Below, piece by piece: positions 26,279 to 35,122 of a stretch of 53,134 nucleotides of DNA. The DNA lies in the NCBI GenBank assembly GCA_027338645.1, contig DAHWSH010000031.1:1-53134 (forward strand), given 5' to 3'. The DNA comes from JAJZIH01 sp021785265. Its GTDB lineage: Bacteria; Pseudomonadota; Gammaproteobacteria; JAKAQQ01. Numbering within the stretch: the first letter of the stretch is position 1; each line of letters opens with the position of its first letter. Made by a program: the position numbers and the translations under genes. Under the pieces are notes generated by a model. That model searched no databases. It saw nothing but the letters and a program-made list of their open reading frames with translations, and was not told where the DNA came from.

Positions 26279-27663
26279 GGGAGGCTTCCTTCGCGATGGG
26301 GTAAGGCTCTTAAATGATGAAAGAGCCGGGTCAGGCGTTCCCGATCCTTTCGTCCGGGCGAGGTCTCGACCGCCGAGTTGACGTCGATGAGCCAGGGATC
26401 GAGTCCACGAGCGGTTTCGATTTCTTCCGGTCCGATGCCGCCCGCGATCACGGCCTGGGAAAGTTCCGGCCAGAGACGTGCACGCGCCGGGTCAAAGGGG
26501 ATCCCGGTGCCACCCATGCGGCCGCCGTGTGCGCTATCCAGGACCAGACGGTCGGCGCCGAGCGCCCTCGCCGTGACGGGTGGGTCATTCCAGGGCACAG
26601 CCTTCCAGAGGGCGACTTGGGCCGGGAGTTTTTCCCGGAGGCGATCGAGTAGGGAGCGCGACTCTTCCCCGTGCAACTGGATGGCCACGAGTCCAAGTGT
26701 CTGGGCAGCCTCGGCCATGACGTCGGGTTCGGCGTTTTGGAAGATCCCGACCCACGCCAGGGGGACGGCACGGACGAGCGCCCGGGCCTCTTCCTCGCTG
26801 ATGGCCCGAGGGGAGCCGGCCACGAAGTTGAGCCCCCCGTGGGTGGCCCCGAGCTGCCAGGCGAGACGGGCATCCTCGATCCGGGTCAGTCCGCAGACCT
26901 TGACCTGGCCGAGCCGGAGCCTCCGGGCCGCGAGATCGATCCGCACTTCCCGCATGAGCGCGCTGCCGACGAGGAAGCCGTCGACCCAGGATCCGAGCGC
27001 GCGAAGTTGCGTATGGGTCTCGATCCCGGATTCGGCGATGATCGGGAGTGCGGGCGGTACCCGGGGAGCCAGTCGGCGTGTGGTCTCCCGATCGATCTCG
27101 AGCGTCTTCAGGTTGCGGTTATTGATGCCGACGAGATCGCAACCGATCCGGAGGGCACGCTCGAGCTCCCGCTCATCGTGCACTTCGGTGAGCGCGTCAA
27201 GTCCGAGTTCGCGGGCGAGGGCGAGACAGTCGGTGTAGAGCGGATCATCGAGGACGGAGAGCATGAGGAGCACGGCATCGGCGCCATGATGACGGGCCTC
27301 GATCACCTCGTAGGGATCGACCAGGATGTCCTTACGGAGGAGCGGGAGAGTCGTCCGGGTCCGCCAGAAGTCAAGATCGCCGAGACTGCCCTTGAAGAAG
27401 CGTTCCTCCGTGAGGACGGAAACCGCATCCGCCCATTCGTTAAAGGTCTCGGCCATCGCTTCGAGGTCGGCTTGGGGACGGAGCATTCCGGCCGAGGGTG
27501 AGGCACGTTTGCACTCGAGAATCAAGATGGGTCTCGCCCCTCTCAGACGCTCGCGGAGCGCATGCCGCCCCGGCGTGAGGGTCCGCCGGAGCTCGGCTTC
27601 CGGAACGCGGCGTTTACGACCGGAGACGACCTCGCGTTTGTGGGCGATGATCGTATCAAGCAC
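26275..27663 (-). CDS. trpC: bifunctional indole-3-glycerol phosphate synthase / PRA isomerase
   Basis: A 462-residue fusion. Residues about 1-255 form the synthase (ILECKRASPSAG with catalytic Lys; LLRKDILVDPYEV; INNRNLKTLEID; ESGI). Residues about 258-455 form the TrpF isomerase (VKVCGLTRIEDA with the general-base Cys; LDSAHGGRMGGTG with the general-acid Asp). Such a fusion is typical of enteric-type gammaproteobacteria. It carries out two consecutive steps from phosphoribosyl anthranilate. It overlaps trpD by 8 bp. Confidence 0.95.
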   Translation of the reverse strand: MLDTIIAHKREVVSGRKRRVPEAELRRTLTPGRHALRERLRGARPILILECKRASPSAGMLRPQADLEAMAETFNEWADAVSVLTEERFFKGSLGDLDFWRTRTTLPLLRKDILVDPYEVIEARHHGADAVLLMLSVLDDPLYTDCLALARELGLDALTEVHDERELERALRIGCDLVGINNRNLKTLEIDRETTRRLAPRVPPALPIIAESGIETHTQLRALGSWVDGFLVGSALMREVRIDLAARRLRLGQVKVCGLTRIEDARLAWQLGATHGGLNFVAGSPRAISEEEARALVRAVPLAWVGIFQNAEPDVMAEAAQTLGLVAIQLHGEESRSLLDRLREKLPAQVALWKAVPWNDPPVTARALGADRLVLDSAHGGRMGGTGIPFDPARARLWPELSQAVIAGGIGPEEIETARGLDPWLIDVNSAVETSPGRKDRERLTRLFHHLRALPHREGSLP

Positions 27664-28672
27664 GGCTCGCGACCTCCTGAAGTCGGGTCAGGACCTTGCG
27701 GGCCGCGCCGGTCTCGACTGTCGCGTGGGCCCGCTCGACTCCTTCCCGGAGCGTCTCGGAGCGTCCGGCAATCCAGAGGAGCGCACCCGTATTGAGGGCG
27801 ACCGACCAGGCATAGGCCGGTTCTGCCCGGCCGTCGAGAAGATCGGCGAGCGCGCGGGTGTTGGCGGCCGCATCCCCGCCCGCGAGTGCCTCGAGCGGGT
27901 AGGGGGGAATCCCGAGCGAGGCCGGTTCGAGGATCCGGTTTTCGATCACGCCATCACGCAGGATGGAAAGCCGGGTCGGTCCATGGAGCGCCATCTCGTC
28001 GATTCCCGAGCCATGAAGCACGAGGGCCCGACTCCGGCCGAGCTCGCCCAGTGCCTGGGCCACGGATTCCGTACAGTCGGGATCGTAGACGCCGACCAGC
28101 TGGATGGGCGGCCGCGCCGGATTGAGCAGCGGACCCAGGAGGTTGAAAACGGTCCGGATGCCGAGTGCCTGGCGGACGGGCATGGCATGGCGCAGGCCCG
28201 GGTGGTACTGGGGGGCGAAAAGGAAGCAGAGCCCGGCCTCGTCGAGGCAGGCGCGGGCCCGCTCCGGGGTCAGGGAGAGCGGGATGCCGAGTTGCTCGAA
28301 CACGTCGGCGGATCCGGAACGCGAAGAAACCGAGCGGTTGCCGTGCTTGGCGATCGGGAGGCCACAGGCGGCCGCGAGGAAGGCGACACCGGTCGAGATG
28401 TTGAGCGTTCCCTGCCGGTCGCCCCCGGTCCCGCAACTGTCGGCGAACGGGTAGTCGGGGGTGGGGAAGGCTTGAGCAACCTCGATCAGGCTTCGGGCAA
28501 AGGATGCCATCTCAGCTCCGGTCTCCCGTTTGGCGCGGAGGGCCACGACGAGGCCGGCCAGCTCCGCGGGATCCAGTTTTCCCGCGACCAGGGACTGGCA
28601 GACCGCGGCAATCTCTTCTTCCGGCAGTTCACGTCCGGAAAGGAGCCATTCAAGTCGGGCACCTTTTTCCAT
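27656..28672 (-). CDS. trpD: anthranilate phosphoribosyltransferase
   Basis: A 338-residue enzyme that attaches phosphoribosyl from PRPP to anthranilate. Motifs: DSCGTGGDRQGTLNIS (PRPP site), KHGNRSVSSRSGSADVFEQLG and PARPPIQLVGVY. It is separate from trpG here, unlike the enteric TrpGD fusion, while TrpC-F is fused. It follows trpG after 6 bp. Confidence 0.95.
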   Translation of the reverse strand: MEKGARLEWLLSGRELPEEEIAAVCQSLVAGKLDPAELAGLVVALRAKRETGAEMASFARSLIEVAQAFPTPDYPFADSCGTGGDRQGTLNISTGVAFLAAACGLPIAKHGNRSVSSRSGSADVFEQLGIPLSLTPERARACLDEAGLCFLFAPQYHPGLRHAMPVRQALGIRTVFNLLGPLLNPARPPIQLVGVYDPDCTESVAQALGELGRSRALVLHGSGIDEMALHGPTRLSILRDGVIENRILEPASLGIPPYPLEALAGGDAAANTRALADLLDGRAEPAYAWSVALNTGALLWIAGRSETLREGVERAHATVETGAARKVLTRLQEVASRA

Positions 28673-28678
28673 CGGGAC

Positions 28679-29287
28679 TCAGGAAGAAGGGCGGACGGCC
28701 CAATCGACGATGCGGACCACGAGCGTATGCCCGAGTGGGGTCAGGATGGATTCGGGATGGAATTGCAGCCCCAGGATCGGATCCTGCTCGTGTTCCATGG
28801 CCATCGTCACCTCGTGGGATCCATCGAGCGCCCAGGCACTCCTCCGGAAATGGGGCGGCAGTCGGTCGACCACGAGCGAGTGGTAGCGACCCACCGTGAA
28901 CGGGACGGGCAAATCCTGCCAGAGGCCCCGGCCGTCATGGAAAACGGCGGCCGGCTTGCCGTGGACGAGGAGCGGAGCGGGGCCGACCCGACCCCCCAGG
29001 GCCTGACCGATCGCCTGGTGACCGAGGCAGATGCCGACGATCGGGATCTTGCCGGCCTGTGATCGGATGAGTTCGATGAGACAGCCGGCTTCCTCCGGTC
29101 GACCGGGTCCCGGCGAGAGGGCCACGAGCGTGGGCGGGTGGGCAGCCAGCCGGGTGGTCAGCGACTCCAGGGGGGTGTCGTTTCTCCAGGTCTCGACCGA
29201 GGCGCCTGCCGACTGGAACTCGTCCACCAGGTTATAGGTGAAGGAGTCGAAGTTATCGATGAAAAAAACATGGGGACCGGTCGTCAT
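28679..29287 (-). CDS. trpG: anthranilate synthase glutamine amidotransferase
   Basis: A 202-residue class I amidotransferase supplying ammonia to TrpE. FIDNFDSFTYNLVDEF start; nucleophile Cys in GICLGHQAIGQ; His-Glu pair in FHPES. It could also serve PabB, but its overlap with trpE (4 bp) points mainly to tryptophan synthesis. Length is normal for an unfused TrpG. Confidence 0.94.
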   Translation of the reverse strand: MTTGPHVFFIDNFDSFTYNLVDEFQSAGASVETWRNDTPLESLTTRLAAHPPTLVALSPGPGRPEEAGCLIELIRSQAGKIPIVGICLGHQAIGQALGGRVGPAPLLVHGKPAAVFHDGRGLWQDLPVPFTVGRYHSLVVDRLPPHFRRSAWALDGSHEVTMAMEHEQDPILGLQFHPESILTPLGHTLVVRIVDWAVRPSS

Positions 29288-30879
29288 GATGCAGGATCTC
29301 CGAAGGTACGCTCGATGGCCTCGAGCACCGCTTCCGCCTTGCGACGGGTCTCGTCACTTTCCTGGACCGGATCCGAATCTGCGACTACGCCGCATCCGGC
29401 CTGGACCCACGCCTCGCCGTTGGCCACCCAGGCTGAGCGGATCACGATCGCGGTATCGAGGTTCCCGCGAAGATCGAGGTAACCCACCGCACCGCCATAG
29501 GGTCCCCGGAGCTGGGATTCCCGTCGACGCAACAATTGCATGGCGCGGATCTTGGGTGCACCGGTCAAGGTGCCCATGTTGAGGCAGGCCTGATAGGCGT
29601 GGAGGGCGTCGAGATCCGGGGCCAGAGTGCCCTGGACCCGGGAAACCAGGTGCATGACGTGGGAATAGCGTTCCACCGTCATGAGTTCGGTCACGCTTCG
29701 GCTTCCCGGTTCCGCGACCCGGGCCACATCGTTGCGCGCCAGGTCGATCAGCATGGCGTGCTCGGCCAGTTCCTTGGCGCTCAGTCTGAGCTCGAGTTCA
29801 ACGCGTGCGTCCCGGTCGGCGTCCACGGTTCCGTCCGGATTGAGGGCCCGCGGGCGGGTCCCGGCGATCGGCCGGATCTCGATCCGGGACTCGGCGGCAC
29901 GCACCTTGAGCGCGCTTTCCGGCGAGGCGCCGAACAGGATGCCGTCCCCGTCTTCGAGGAAAAACATGTACGGACTCGGATTGAGTTGCCTGAGGGCGGC
30001 GTAGGCTGCGAGCGGATCGGGACAGTCGATTTCGAAGCGCCGCGAGGGGACGATCTGGAAGACTTCGCCCCGAGTGATCTCGCCCTTGAGGTCCTGGACG
30101 ATTGCGGCGAAGGCATCATCGGGGGTGGGACTCCGGTACCGGCGGGCCCCCTGCCGGCTCAGGGAACTTCGCGGTGCCGGGTTTCCGGTGGCCCGGATCA
30201 GGCGTTCCAGTTCGGTCAGGCGGCGACGGGCGGCGAGCTCGAGATCCTGTGGCGGGTTGTCGCCGAAGACCACGGCCGTGATCGTGGTCGAACTCTGGGC
30301 ATGATTGATGAGAATCCGGGTTTCACAGAGATGAAACTGGTAGTCCGCGACCGGTCGTTCTGCGGACTGGCGCTCGGGCAGGGGTTCGAAGCGGTCCGCG
30401 AGATCGTAGGCGAAGAGCCCGTAGGCATGGATGCTCTCCAGGGTTCGCGGATCGGCCTGCCAGCTCCACAAAAGGGTTCGCAGGGGGTCGAATGGTCCGG
30501 TGGCACGCAACCTTGAGGCTTCATCGAGTGTCGGCGGCCGCGGCGGCAGGGGGAAGCGGTATCCGCCATCGGGCTGTTCGCGGGCACCGTGGGTCCACCC
30601 GGCCTCGCGCAGGCAGTCGATTCCGAAGCGGCCATTGGCGCTCAGGGGTTGCCATTCGACCGCATCGCCGACCAGACGGCACCGGATGGCCGGGTCGACG
30701 TAGAGGAGGCTTTGCGCTTCCGTTGACGAAGCGTGATCGGCGGTTTCGAAAAGTGCGCGGGGGGTGATTGCGGTTGTGTCCCGGAGACGGGCGAACAAGG
30801 CCAAAGGATCGGGCAGATGGTCGAGACGGCGGGACAGGGTGCGCAGGCCGGGTTTCGCGGGTCGGGTGCGGGTCGTCAT
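29284..30879 (-). CDS. trpE: anthranilate synthase component I
   Basis: A 531-residue chorismate-using enzyme of the enteric type. The feedback-site segment reads ALFETADH..., where E. coli has LLESAD, so tryptophan inhibition is probable but with a substituted residue. C-terminal chorismate-binding motifs are intact: PSPYMFFLEDGD, RPIAGTRPRALNPDG, MLIDLARNDVARV, GTLTGAPKIRAMQLL and GCGVVADSDP. The ATG at 30879 overlaps the DAHP synthase stop by 4 bp; upstream in-frame codons overlap that gene and are not conserved. Confidence 0.94.
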   Translation of the reverse strand: MTTRTRPAKPGLRTLSRRLDHLPDPLALFARLRDTTAITPRALFETADHASSTEAQSLLYVDPAIRCRLVGDAVEWQPLSANGRFGIDCLREAGWTHGAREQPDGGYRFPLPPRPPTLDEASRLRATGPFDPLRTLLWSWQADPRTLESIHAYGLFAYDLADRFEPLPERQSAERPVADYQFHLCETRILINHAQSSTTITAVVFGDNPPQDLELAARRRLTELERLIRATGNPAPRSSLSRQGARRYRSPTPDDAFAAIVQDLKGEITRGEVFQIVPSRRFEIDCPDPLAAYAALRQLNPSPYMFFLEDGDGILFGASPESALKVRAAESRIEIRPIAGTRPRALNPDGTVDADRDARVELELRLSAKELAEHAMLIDLARNDVARVAEPGSRSVTELMTVERYSHVMHLVSRVQGTLAPDLDALHAYQACLNMGTLTGAPKIRAMQLLRRRESQLRGPYGGAVGYLDLRGNLDTAIVIRSAWVANGEAWVQAGCGVVADSDPVQESDETRRKAEAVLEAIERTFGDPAS

Positions 30880-31889
30880 GGCAGAGTCCGTCCGAACAGT
30901 TGGGCGAGGGGTCGGAGCTCTCGCATGAGGCGGGTGAAACTTTGGGGGTCCAGGGACTGCCGACCATCGGACCACGCCCGGGTCGGATCCGGATGGACTT
31001 CGATGAGCAGTCCATCGGCCCCGGCGGCGAGCGCCGCCTTGCTGAGCGGGGGGACCAGTTCGGACAGTCCGGTGCCGTGCGAGGGATCGACCAGAACCGG
31101 CAGATGGGTTTTGGTCTTGAGCCAGGCCACGGCGTTGAGATCGAGCGTATTGCGGGTGGCCGTCTCGAATGTCCGGATTCCGCGTTCGCAGAGGATGACC
31201 GCCTCGTTACCGGCGTCGACGATGTACTCGGCTGCGAGCAGGAGTTCCTCGAGGGTGGCGGCGAGTCCGCGTTTCAGGATGACCGGCAGCTTCTTCTGGG
31301 AACCCACGGCCTTGAGCAGCGAGAAGTTCTGCATGTTGCGAGTTCCCACCTGAAGCACCTGGACCGACTCCATCATGGCGGGAAGGTCTTCGGCGTCCAT
31401 GATCTCGGTGACGATCGGCAGACGGTGGGGGGAAGCCGCCTCGCGCAAGAGTTGAAGTCCACTCCGCCCATGTCCCTGAAAGCTGTACGGGCTCGTTCTG
31501 GGTTTGAAGGCGCCACCCCGGAGCCCGTGGGCCCCCGCGGCGCGGACCGCGGCCGCGACCGATTGCATCTGTTCCGGGGTTTCGACGGCGCAAGGTCCCG
31601 CAATCACGATGAACGAATCTCCTCCGATCGAGACGTCCCCGAGCGGGACGAGCGTGTCGTGGGGATGTAGCGCGCGGGCTACCCGCTTGTAGGGGGCCGC
31701 ATCGCGGATGCACTCCTCGACATACGGATGGGTGGCAAAACGTTCGGTGATTTCGGGGGAACCGACGAGCGCGAAGGCACGCCGGTTGAGTCCGGGGAGC
31801 GGGACCACCTCGAGTCGGGCAGCCTTGAGCTCCTCCACGAAACGGTTTTGGAGGTCGGGGTCGAGGCCGGGTTTGAGGATGAGATACAT
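30876..31889 (-). CDS. DAHP synthase, type I-beta
   Basis: A 337-residue enzyme condensing PEP and erythrose 4-phosphate, the first step of aromatic synthesis. The first 70 or so residues (MYLILKPGLD...) form the regulatory ferredoxin-like domain seen in the Thermotoga-type class, followed by the barrel with GPCAVETPEQM, RGGAFKPRTSPYSFQG, GTRNMQNFSLL, LPVLVDPSHGTG and EVHPDP. It is the first gene of the trp operon, so its synthesis should follow tryptophan supply. CAGGAG precedes the ATG at 31889. Confidence 0.93.
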   Translation of the reverse strand: MYLILKPGLDPDLQNRFVEELKAARLEVVPLPGLNRRAFALVGSPEITERFATHPYVEECIRDAAPYKRVARALHPHDTLVPLGDVSIGGDSFIVIAGPCAVETPEQMQSVAAAVRAAGAHGLRGGAFKPRTSPYSFQGHGRSGLQLLREAASPHRLPIVTEIMDAEDLPAMMESVQVLQVGTRNMQNFSLLKAVGSQKKLPVILKRGLAATLEELLLAAEYIVDAGNEAVILCERGIRTFETATRNTLDLNAVAWLKTKTHLPVLVDPSHGTGLSELVPPLSKAALAAGADGLLIEVHPDPTRAWSDGRQSLDPQSFTRLMRELRPLAQLFGRTLP

Positions 31890-31900
31890 ACATGCTCCTG

Positions 31901-31929
31901 GAAAACGAACGGCCCGCATTGCGGGCCGT
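31901..31929 (-). terminator. trp attenuator terminator
   Basis: On the minus strand ACGGCCCGC-AAT-GCGGGCCGT (31929-31909) is followed by TCGTTTTC. It lies between the leader peptide and the DAHP synthase start. AGCGGGC just after the leader stop (31956-31950) can pair with the terminator's 5' arm to form an antiterminator, and GGCCCGG in the leader coding region (31996-31990) can pair with that segment instead. This is the four-segment layout of classical attenuation. Confidence 0.8.
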
Positions 31930-31954
31930 CCAGAGAAAAAAGAAGGGATGCCCG

Positions 31955-32005
31955 CTAGAAGGGATTACACAGCCACCACGCCCAAGCCACCGGGCCACCG
32001 ACCAC
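31955..32005 (-). CDS. trpL: trp leader peptide
   Basis: A short frame ending PVAWAWWLCNPF and TAG, with three Trp codons within four (TGG GCG TGG TGG), placed just before the attenuator hairpin. Ribosome stalling here at low Trp-tRNA would favour the antiterminator. The GTG at 32005 preceded by ACGGGG gives a 16-residue peptide and is my preferred start; the frame is open to 32158, so a longer peptide is possible. Confidence 0.75.
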   Translation of the reverse strand: MVGGPVAWAWWLCNPF

Positions 32006-32129
32006 GGTTGCGACCCCGTCACGGATTTGGAGTGCCGTGGCTTGGGGGATGCGGCTCTCCTGGCTGGGTGCGTGAATCAACTGAGCCTCGAGGATGAAGT
32101 GAGCGACGACAGCGGAATCGGTAGGATCC

Positions 32130-32158
32130 ATGATAGCCTGAACCGGGTGAGCTGACAA
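32130..32158 (-). promoter_or_regulatory. promoter of the aromatic/trp operon
   Basis: On the minus strand TTGTCA (32158-32153), a 17-bp spacer and TATCAT (32135-32130) form a good sigma-70 promoter. The expected transcript starts near 32123, about 120 nt before the leader-peptide start. No TrpR operator is evident. Confidence 0.6.
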
Positions 32159-32204
32159 GAAGGCCCTCTGTCAATCCGGGGAAACCCCCGGCTTGGGGAG
32201 CACT

Positions 32205-33152
32205 GTGCTGGATGCGAAATTCGCTGCCATGAAGTCGGGTTCCGGCCTTCCCTCGGAAGACGGCAAAGCGCCCCTTCTTGCCGCCATCGTCATCAACTAC
32301 CGTCTCCCCGACTGGACGCGCCGCTGCGTGGAGTCGCTTTCTGCACCCGTGGCCAAGGTCTACGTCGTTGACAACTCCGCCCAGCCGGAATCCGCTCACC
32401 ATCTGGCCCTGTCCCTGATCCACCTGCCTCGAGAAGCGGCGCCGGTCCAGGTTTTCGGGTCGCCGTCGAATCTGGGTTTTGCAAGCGGGATCCAGTTCGG
32501 GATCGATCACGCACTGGCCGAACGGTCGTGGGACGGTTTTTTTATCATTAATAATGACGCGATTGTCCAGCCGACCCTTCTCCGTCGGATGGTCGAGACC
32601 TGGGAGAGCGAGCCGGGTCCGGTTCTCGTGGCGCCCGCGCGGGATGACCGGGGACAGCCCCTCCGCCTTTGGTACCATCGGGTTTTGGGCATCGTGCTCG
32701 AGCATCCCTGGTGGGGGACGGTGCCTTATCTCAGCGGGACCTGTCTCCTGGTCCCGACCAGACTGGCCAGCCCCCGTCTTTTTGATCCGCTCTTCTTTAT
32801 CTATGGCGAGGATGTCGAACTCGGCTGGCGCCTCGGTCAGGCCGGGGTGCCTCTGCTGACCGTGTCGGCCCAGGCGGGCGAATTCCGGCATGCCGCCAAT
32901 CGCTCGACCGGTAACGGGAGCCTTTTTTATGAATATCACATGAATCGCGCGCATCTGCTCCTGGGCCGCAAACTGTCTCGTCCGGGCTGGGATCGGGTGA
33001 GTCTGGCCATGGGACGGGCGTGTATGCTGCCGGCGCGGGCCCTGGTCCGGAGTGTGAGGGGTGGAGGATGGGTCCCGTGGAGAGGGCTCCTTAGGGCCCT
33101 GCGCGAGGATCCGCCTCCCCCTCCCGGTGACGAGATGGAAGCCCGAAGATGA
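32205..33152 (+). CDS. glycosyltransferase family 2 (rhamnosyltransferase-like)
   Basis: A 315-residue GT-A enzyme of the type that builds O-antigen or other surface glycans. Motifs: AIVINYRLPDW, VVDNSAQPES, SNLGFASGIQFGIDHAL, FFIINNDAIV (metal-binding position as NND rather than DxD) and FIYGEDVELGWRLGQAG. The C-terminus (about 235-300) is hydrophobic-basic and may sit at the membrane. A GTG at 32205 with GGGGAG upstream is preferred; ATG 32229 is an alternative. It overlaps the next glycosyltransferase by 4 bp, so the two are coupled. Confidence 0.85.
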   Translation: MLDAKFAAMKSGSGLPSEDGKAPLLAAIVINYRLPDWTRRCVESLSAPVAKVYVVDNSAQPESAHHLALSLIHLPREAAPVQVFGSPSNLGFASGIQFGIDHALAERSWDGFFIINNDAIVQPTLLRRMVETWESEPGPVLVAPARDDRGQPLRLWYHRVLGIVLEHPWWGTVPYLSGTCLLVPTRLASPRLFDPLFFIYGEDVELGWRLGQAGVPLLTVSAQAGEFRHAANRSTGNGSLFYEYHMNRAHLLLGRKLSRPGWDRVSLAMGRACMLPARALVRSVRGGGWVPWRGLLRALREDPPPPPGDEMEARR

Positions 33153-34129
33153 GGCAAGCCGGCATGGAAAAAGCCGGGCGGGTGGCGATCCTCTGGGGCA
33201 GTGGCCTCGGGGATGTCTTGGTCATGCGCCCACTCCTCGAGTCGCTCTGCCGGCGGGGGGACGAGGTGGTGTACCTGACACGAGGTGACCGGTCTCGGGC
33301 AGTCTTCGAAGCACTCGATCTGCCCGTCCGCTTATGGGTACTCCCCAAGCCTCCGCGACAAGCACTCAGGTCCTTGTACGCGTCCGGCTCCTTTGATTGG
33401 GTCTATACCGGCCCCGGTTCAGGCTGGCCCACCCGGCTTCTCTGCCACCGGGTCCGGCGCTCGAGTCCGGGAGGCCGGGTTGTGGTGTCCCGCAGCCAGG
33501 CATTTGTGGCCGATGGGATTGTCGAGGATATGGTGGCACTCGGACTCGCCGATCAGACACCTTCACCTTATGGGTCACTGCCAATTTTCACGGGAGCGCC
33601 GGTGTCCGGAGTAGGCGAGCCGACCTCCGCGTACCTGCTTCTCCATCCGGGCAGTCGTTCCGACTGGCAGACCAAGTCCTGGCCCAAGGCCCGGTGGCGG
33701 GCCTTGATCGAGAACTTGTGTGGAGCGGGTTGGCCGCTTGAACTGGTCGGCACGGCCGCAGAGCGGGATGGGCTTGAATCCCTGCTGCCCCGGCGTGTTG
33801 CGGCGGGGACAGTCGACCTCCATACCGACGGGTCGCTCGCCCGGCTCGAGCACCAGATCGCCCACGCGGCGGGGGTCATCTGCCACAACTCGGGCATCAT
33901 GCACCTCGCGCTTGCCTACCGCCGTCCAACCGTCGTCCTGACCGGATCTTCATCGCGGCAGTGGCGGGCTTCTTACCCTCAGGTTTTCAATCTGGACTCC
34001 GGACGCTGCGGACTGGCCTGCAACCGGCGACATTGTCCGGTGCCGGGTTTTCGGGCCCGTTGCATCCGCTTGCTCACCCTCGAAGCCGTGGTCGAGGCTT
34101 GCTTCTCGCTGTGGGGGAATCCCCGCTAG
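33149..34129 (+). CDS. glycosyltransferase family 9 (heptosyltransferase-like)
   Basis: A 326-residue GT-B enzyme. The N-terminal domain has ILWGSGLGDVLVMRPLLESL (family GxGDxxxxxP pattern). The C-terminal nucleotide-sugar site has LLLHPGSRSDWQTKSWPKARW and VICHNSGIMHLALAYRRPTVVLTGSS. It probably adds a heptose-like sugar to a surface glycan with the upstream GT2. An internal 204-bp part (33515-33718) is duplicated at 35123-35325. Confidence 0.86.
   Translation: MRQAGMEKAGRVAILWGSGLGDVLVMRPLLESLCRRGDEVVYLTRGDRSRAVFEALDLPVRLWVLPKPPRQALRSLYASGSFDWVYTGPGSGWPTRLLCHRVRRSSPGGRVVVSRSQAFVADGIVEDMVALGLADQTPSPYGSLPIFTGAPVSGVGEPTSAYLLLHPGSRSDWQTKSWPKARWRALIENLCGAGWPLELVGTAAERDGLESLLPRRVAAGTVDLHTDGSLARLEHQIAHAAGVICHNSGIMHLALAYRRPTVVLTGSSSRQWRASYPQVFNLDSGRCGLACNRRHCPVPGFRARCIRLLTLEAVVEACFSLWGNPR
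33515..33718 (+). repeat. 204-bp direct repeat, parent copy in the GT9 gene
   Basis: From GGGATTGTCGAGGATATGG to CTTGATCGAGAACTTG. The second copy at 35123-35325 is nearly identical: one small indel/substitution near 'acgggagcgcc' and one C-to-T change. As this copy sits in an intact gene it is the source. Confidence 0.95.
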
Positions 34130-34149
34130 CCTCCGGGGCATCTACCCGC

Positions 34150-34446
34150 ATGAGCACTGTCACATTGGCACCAGCAAAGACGCACCCGAGCCCCCTGCTC
34201 GATCAAGTCGAGTCCGGCGAGGAAATTGTGATTGCCCGCCCCGGGCAGCCTGTGGCACGAATCTCTCCTGTTGAAAAACCCAAGCACGCTGTCAAATCTC
34301 TTGCCGAGTTTCTCAGTCGCATGCCGCGCTGGCGAAAATCCAGCACAGAATTGCTGCGCGAAATGCGCGGCGACCGCCCTTTGATGAGCTTGACCCCCTT
34401 GCGAACACCCAACTGTGGGTCCACTTCAATCAGCAGATGGACATGA
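34150..34446 (+). CDS. Phd/YefM-type antitoxin with altered C-terminus
   Basis: A 98-residue frame whose first 75 or so residues (MSTVTLAPAKTHPSPLLDQVESGEE, GQPVARISPVEKPK) match Phd-type antitoxins that pair with VapC-like toxins. After LLREMR the sequence is that of an inserted IS200-like fragment read antisense, so the tail is foreign. No toxin gene follows. DNA binding might survive, but the toxin-binding end looks damaged. Confidence 0.6.
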   Translation: MSTVTLAPAKTHPSPLLDQVESGEEIVIARPGQPVARISPVEKPKHAVKSLAEFLSRMPRWRKSSTELLREMRGDRPLMSLTPLRTPNCGSTSISRWT

Positions 34447-34520
34447 TCGGTCATGACCTCCATCTCCAGCACTTCGCTCTGCGTCTCATCATCACCAAGC
34501 GCCGCTCACCCGAGGCCTCA
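34365..34520 (-). mobile_element. IS200/REP-type TnpA fragment
   Basis: Minus-strand codons read LEMEVMTDHVHLLIEVDPQLGV and KLIKGRSPR, matching the HUH transposase core (His-x-His in DHVHLL). The N-terminal beta strand and the catalytic Tyr helix are missing. The fragment replaced the 3' end of the phd-like gene and presumably its toxin partner. Confidence 0.6.
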
Positions 34521-34576
34521 AGCCCAAGGTTTGCGCGGCGCATGGGGTCAAAAGAGATCCCTCTCGCGCGGGCGGA

Positions 34577-35014
34577 CTAGTGGAACAGGTCTCGTACCTT
34601 GCTCAGGAACGAGCCTTTCCGCATTCGTTTCAGGGTCATCGCCCACTGATCCTCCGCGATCACTTTTCTTTTGGTCTCGGCCTCTTCCTTTTTCATGAGC
34701 TCCAAAACCCTCGTATCCTCGTCCGCATCCAGCCAGTATCCATGCTGGTTCTCGCAAAAATCCATTTCGAGATCATAGAGCCGATATCGAAATCTCCTGA
34801 GCGGAGCGTTGCATTCGGGACACGGGGCTGTTGTGGGAGTGGAACTGAATACCAGCGTTCCTTTGGCGTCTTCGCCGAAATCGAAAGCCTCATCTTCCAG
34901 TTCGTCGAGCTCTTGACGTTCGAACCACATCCCCTGACAGGAGGAACAGGTTTTGACCGCAATCTTGTGCCGGACGGTTGGCACGAGGTCCGTCTTGCAG
35001 GTGGGACATTTCAT
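34577..35014 (-). CDS. TFIIB-type zinc-ribbon protein
   Basis: A 145-residue protein with two zinc ribbons: CPTCK plus CSSCQGMWFERQELDELE near the N-terminus, and CPECN plus CENQHGYWLDADEDTRVLELM in the middle (CxxC partly replaced by CxxxH in the last). This matches the zf-TFIIB family of unknown function. The C-terminus is basic and helical. It sits between phd/IS200 debris and the duplicated glycosyltransferase piece, so it may be a transferred gene. Confidence 0.75.
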   Translation of the reverse strand: MKCPTCKTDLVPTVRHKIAVKTCSSCQGMWFERQELDELEDEAFDFGEDAKGTLVFSSTPTTAPCPECNAPLRRFRYRLYDLEMDFCENQHGYWLDADEDTRVLELMKKEEAETKRKVIAEDQWAMTLKRMRKGSFLSKVRDLFH

Positions 35015-35122
35015 GTTGGCCTCCGGCTCATCAGGGTTCAGGTGTCGGGCAGATCCCGTATATCAGCGAACTCTTTATTCTACGCTCCTGAATCCGGTCC
35101 GAACGGGCGAAAGTCGAATTAC

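Noticed and set aside
30733..31670. Plus-strand frames opposite DAHP synthase and trpE
   Set aside because: Shadows of strongly conserved enzymes on the other strand.
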